A DNA stretch of 34,951 nucleotides from Fen-1362 sp964597035 (lineage in GTDB: Bacteria > Planctomycetota > Phycisphaerae > Sedimentisphaerales > Anaerobacaceae), in the NCBI GenBank assembly GCA_964597035.1, contig CAZQWM010000024.1, forward strand, positions 1 to 34,951, read 5' to 3'. The notes beneath the pieces were generated by a model, which ran no database searches, was not told the DNA's origin, and saw nothing but the letters and a program-made list of their open reading frames with translations. Both the position numbers and the translations under genes were made by a program. Shown here piece by piece: positions 33,009-34,951 of this stretch (position 1 is the first letter of the stretch; every line of letters begins with the position of its first letter).

Positions 33009-34004
33009 ATGAAACATCGGACCGTTGCAGTTCTAATGGTGGTGTTGCTTGTGTCAGCCCACTCGCTGGCACAGCCGGCTTTCGCCGCCGCAATCATCGC
33101 CTGGGGCGATAATACATATGGACAGTGCAACTCACCATCAGGCAAAGACTTTGTTGCCGTTGCTGCAGGCGGTCTGCATTGTATTGCCCTGAAATCCGAC
33201 GGCTCACTGAGAGCGTGGGGCAACAATACCTACGGGCAGTGTGACGTTCCGCCGGACAGTGACTTTGTCGCAATAGCAGCGGGAGGATATCATAGTCTGG
33301 CCGTACGCTCCGACGGCAGCATTGTTGCGTGGGGATGGAACAAGTATCAGCAGTGCGATGTCCCTAATGGCAACAACTTCATCGCATTGGCAGCGGGAGG
33401 ATATCACAGTCTTGCCCTTAGGTCGGACGGGTCAGTAGTCGCGTGGGGAGACAACACCTACGGGCAGTGCAATGTCCCCACCGGCAAAGGTTTGATCGCC
33501 GTCGAAGCCAGCGGCTACTGCAGCCGGGTCTTCAAACAGGACGGCTCCGCAATCGTGTTCGGCCTAAACGAATATGCACAGCACATCCCGCCGGATGCCG
33601 ACTTTGCCGTTATCGCCAGCGGCGGCTTTCATACGGTTGCTCTCAAGGTCGATGGAACACTGTCCGCGTGGGGATGGGACGCTTTCAAACAATGCAATGT
33701 CCCTTCAGGCAACAATTTCATAGCCGTGGCAGCAGGCGGCCGGCACAGTCTCGCCCTGAAGTCTAATGACACGCCTGTTGCCGCCAGCATGGACGCATAC
33801 CAACAGATTGACGACGTCACCAATATCGATTTTCTCGCAATCGCCCGGGGAATTTATTATCGCGTTGCTGTTCTTGGCGAGCCTTTCATACTGCTTTTAC
33901 TTGGAGTTGTGGCGGTACTGCTGTGCAGGACGTCGGGAGCCGCGACAAAAAAATCGGTCAACAAGTATAACCAACAGCACCGATTTGTGCGCTTCTGGAA
34001 GTAG
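33009..34004 (+). CDS. Exported RCC1-repeat beta-propeller protein
   Basis: A 331-residue exported protein. ATG at 33009 follows GAGGAGGTG, and the signal peptide covers about residues 1-27 (ending AFAA). Six or seven RCC1 repeats of about 42 residues follow, with the pattern AWGDNTYGQCxVPxGxxFxAVAAGGYHSLALRSDGS, likely closing a propeller. The tail GEPFILLLLGVVAVLLCRTSGAATKKS is a PEP-CTERM-like sorting signal in which EPF replaces PEP. Repeats are also similar at the DNA level (GCAGCGGGAGGATATCA twice), suggesting recent internal duplication. Function is unknown; surface binding is probable. Confidence 0.82.
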   Translation: MKHRTVAVLMVVLLVSAHSLAQPAFAAAIIAWGDNTYGQCNSPSGKDFVAVAAGGLHCIALKSDGSLRAWGNNTYGQCDVPPDSDFVAIAAGGYHSLAVRSDGSIVAWGWNKYQQCDVPNGNNFIALAAGGYHSLALRSDGSVVAWGDNTYGQCNVPTGKGLIAVEASGYCSRVFKQDGSAIVFGLNEYAQHIPPDADFAVIASGGFHTVALKVDGTLSAWGWDAFKQCNVPSGNNFIAVAAGGRHSLALKSNDTPVAASMDAYQQIDDVTNIDFLAIARGIYYRVAVLGEPFILLLLGVVAVLLCRTSGAATKKSVNKYNQQHRFVRFWK

Positions 34005-34111
34005 CCGGGGATACAAGCTTTTAGTTCCGTTTCCTGTGATGTTTGAGAGAATGGGCAAACCCGAAGAAGCAGAATATACAAGATATCACGCCCAATAAAC
34101 CGGGAGTAAGA

Positions 34112-34951
34112 CTACAAGTCAACCTCATCCGTCTCGTCGAACCCGGAGTCGGCGAAGCTTAAGCCGAACTTCGCATCACCTGAGACAACATCCAAGTCGG
34201 TGGCCTTTACCTTCACCGTAAACTTGCATTTGTAGAGGTCTATCTTAGCCGTTACCAGGCCGCCTTCGTCCGCAGTAATCTTGCTGCACTTGTAATATGA
34301 GGTGCCCGGCTTGACCGTAAAGCTGCCCGCCGGAATCGTGAAGGTCTGGACGTTGACATCGTTCGCGTCGCTCCAGGTAATGACAACATCTTCCGCGACC
34401 AGATTCGGCTCGCTGTCATTAATGTCCTCTACCGCAATTTCGCCTTTGGCAAACAGCGAATCGGATAACGAACGGCTGCTGTTTCTGGCCTTTGCCTTTG
34501 TGACTATCAGTGTGTCCTGATACGTCCTCATAAGGCGGGTCGGAATGGTCTTTCGGCTGCCATTAACAATATCTTCATCCACCTCGCCCGACAATATATA
34601 GCTGCCAATGGTTACATCCAGCCGGAGAGAGCCGGCCAGGCCCGTCAGGTCGATTTTCTTTGCTATTATCTTAATGTTTTTCCTGGTGAAGCTCATTTTT
34701 AAAGAAGTTATTGCACCCGGCTCGCCTCTGGGAATCTTATACTTATGTCTGTATGTGTTTCGCACAACGTTTGTGGATGCATTGAAGTCCATTGTCTCGC
34801 TGTAAATGACCTCTTCATCGGCCAGCGAGGTAATATCAACGGTTACCTGATTCACATCATCGTAATCATCCGGAGCCGTGGAGAACGTCCCGAAGATATA
34901 AAAGCTGTCCTGTCCCTGGATTTTACCGGCCTTGACCTTGCATTTGGTGAC
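34112..34951 (-). CDS. C-terminal part of a large repetitive exported protein
   Basis: The frame is open through the right window edge (32 codons beyond the GTG at 34855), so the 5' end is outside. The visible 279 residues are beta-rich with no membrane segment. Two related units can be seen: TKCKVKAGKIQGQDSFYIFGTFS near the window edge, and YKCKFTVKVKATDLDVVSGDAKFGLSFADSGFD at the C-terminus. It probably belongs to the planctomycete surface proteins with repeated Ig-like modules. No known catalytic motif is present. Confidence 0.65.
   Translation of the reverse strand, partial: VTKCKVKAGKIQGQDSFYIFGTFSTAPDDYDDVNQVTVDITSLADEEVIYSETMDFNASTNVVRNTYRHKYKIPRGEPGAITSLKMSFTRKNIKIIAKKIDLTGLAGSLRLDVTIGSYILSGEVDEDIVNGSRKTIPTRLMRTYQDTLIVTKAKARNSSRSLSDSLFAKGEIAVEDINDSEPNLVAEDVVITWSDANDVNVQTFTIPAGSFTVKPGTSYYKCSKITADEGGLVTAKIDLYKCKFTVKVKATDLDVVSGDAKFGLSFADSGFDETDEVDL

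Overview
The window looks like a chromosomal segment of a Planctomycetota bacterium, most likely of the Phycisphaerae / Sedimentisphaerales type. This is an inference from gene families and not from a marker gene. The clues are secreted proteins ending in dockerin-like or PEP-CTERM tails, a pseudopilin with the planctomycete H-X9-DG motif, a nine-gene V/A-type ATPase operon, LamG, RCC1 and PQQ-type propeller proteins, and DUF1638 and DUF362 proteins. Gene density is high and base composition moderate. No integrase, transposase, phage gene or CRISPR array is visible.

Layout. (1) 1-4860: the end of a LamG protein, a hairpin terminator, then a minus-strand envelope lipoprotein operon (COG3014, YcfL-like, LpoB-like, CsgG-like) with its own promoter. 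(2) 4978-7826: a complete cobalamin riboswitch, an intrinsic terminator, and a two-gene unit coding for a secreted beta-propeller/dockerin protein and a pseudopilin. Neither gene is a classical B12 gene. (3) 7916-12914: a tightly spaced plus-strand run with DUF1638, a TMTC-like membrane protein with TPRs, a SAM methyltransferase and the manganese exporter MntP, followed by a DUF362 ferredoxin-like protein. (4) 12976-14284: an AT-richer PEP-CTERM gene with its own promoter, lying between the intact 3' end of the DUF362 gene and a second, truncated copy of that 3' end. (5) 14385-17347: an XRE/S24 repressor with promoter and operator-like repeats, an RNase HII-like protein, and malate dehydrogenase. 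(6) 17434-26165: the V-type ATPase operon in the order G/H-I-K-E-C-F-A-B-D, whose K subunit carries the Na+-ligand pattern. (7) 26208-30822, minus strand: a GH5 glycosidase, a P-domain PEP-CTERM protein, a ParA-type ATPase fused to a glycogen-binding CBM48/AMPK-type domain, and an orphan lipoyl acyltransferase (E2). (8) 30979-34951: tRNA-Gly(CCC), a membrane protein with a pseudopilin-like C-terminus, an RCC1-repeat protein, and the C-terminal part of a large repetitive protein.

How the parts fit. Much of the window serves the cell envelope and outside: lipoproteins, secreted propellers, a sugar-cleaving enzyme and sorted proteins. The V-ATPase and MntP handle ions. The most unusual items are the B12 riboswitch in front of a propeller/pseudopilin pair, the ParA-CBM48 fusion (a candidate for placing glycogen granules), a short dispersed repeat translated in the same frame inside two unrelated genes, and the duplicated DUF362 3' end around a probably acquired gene.
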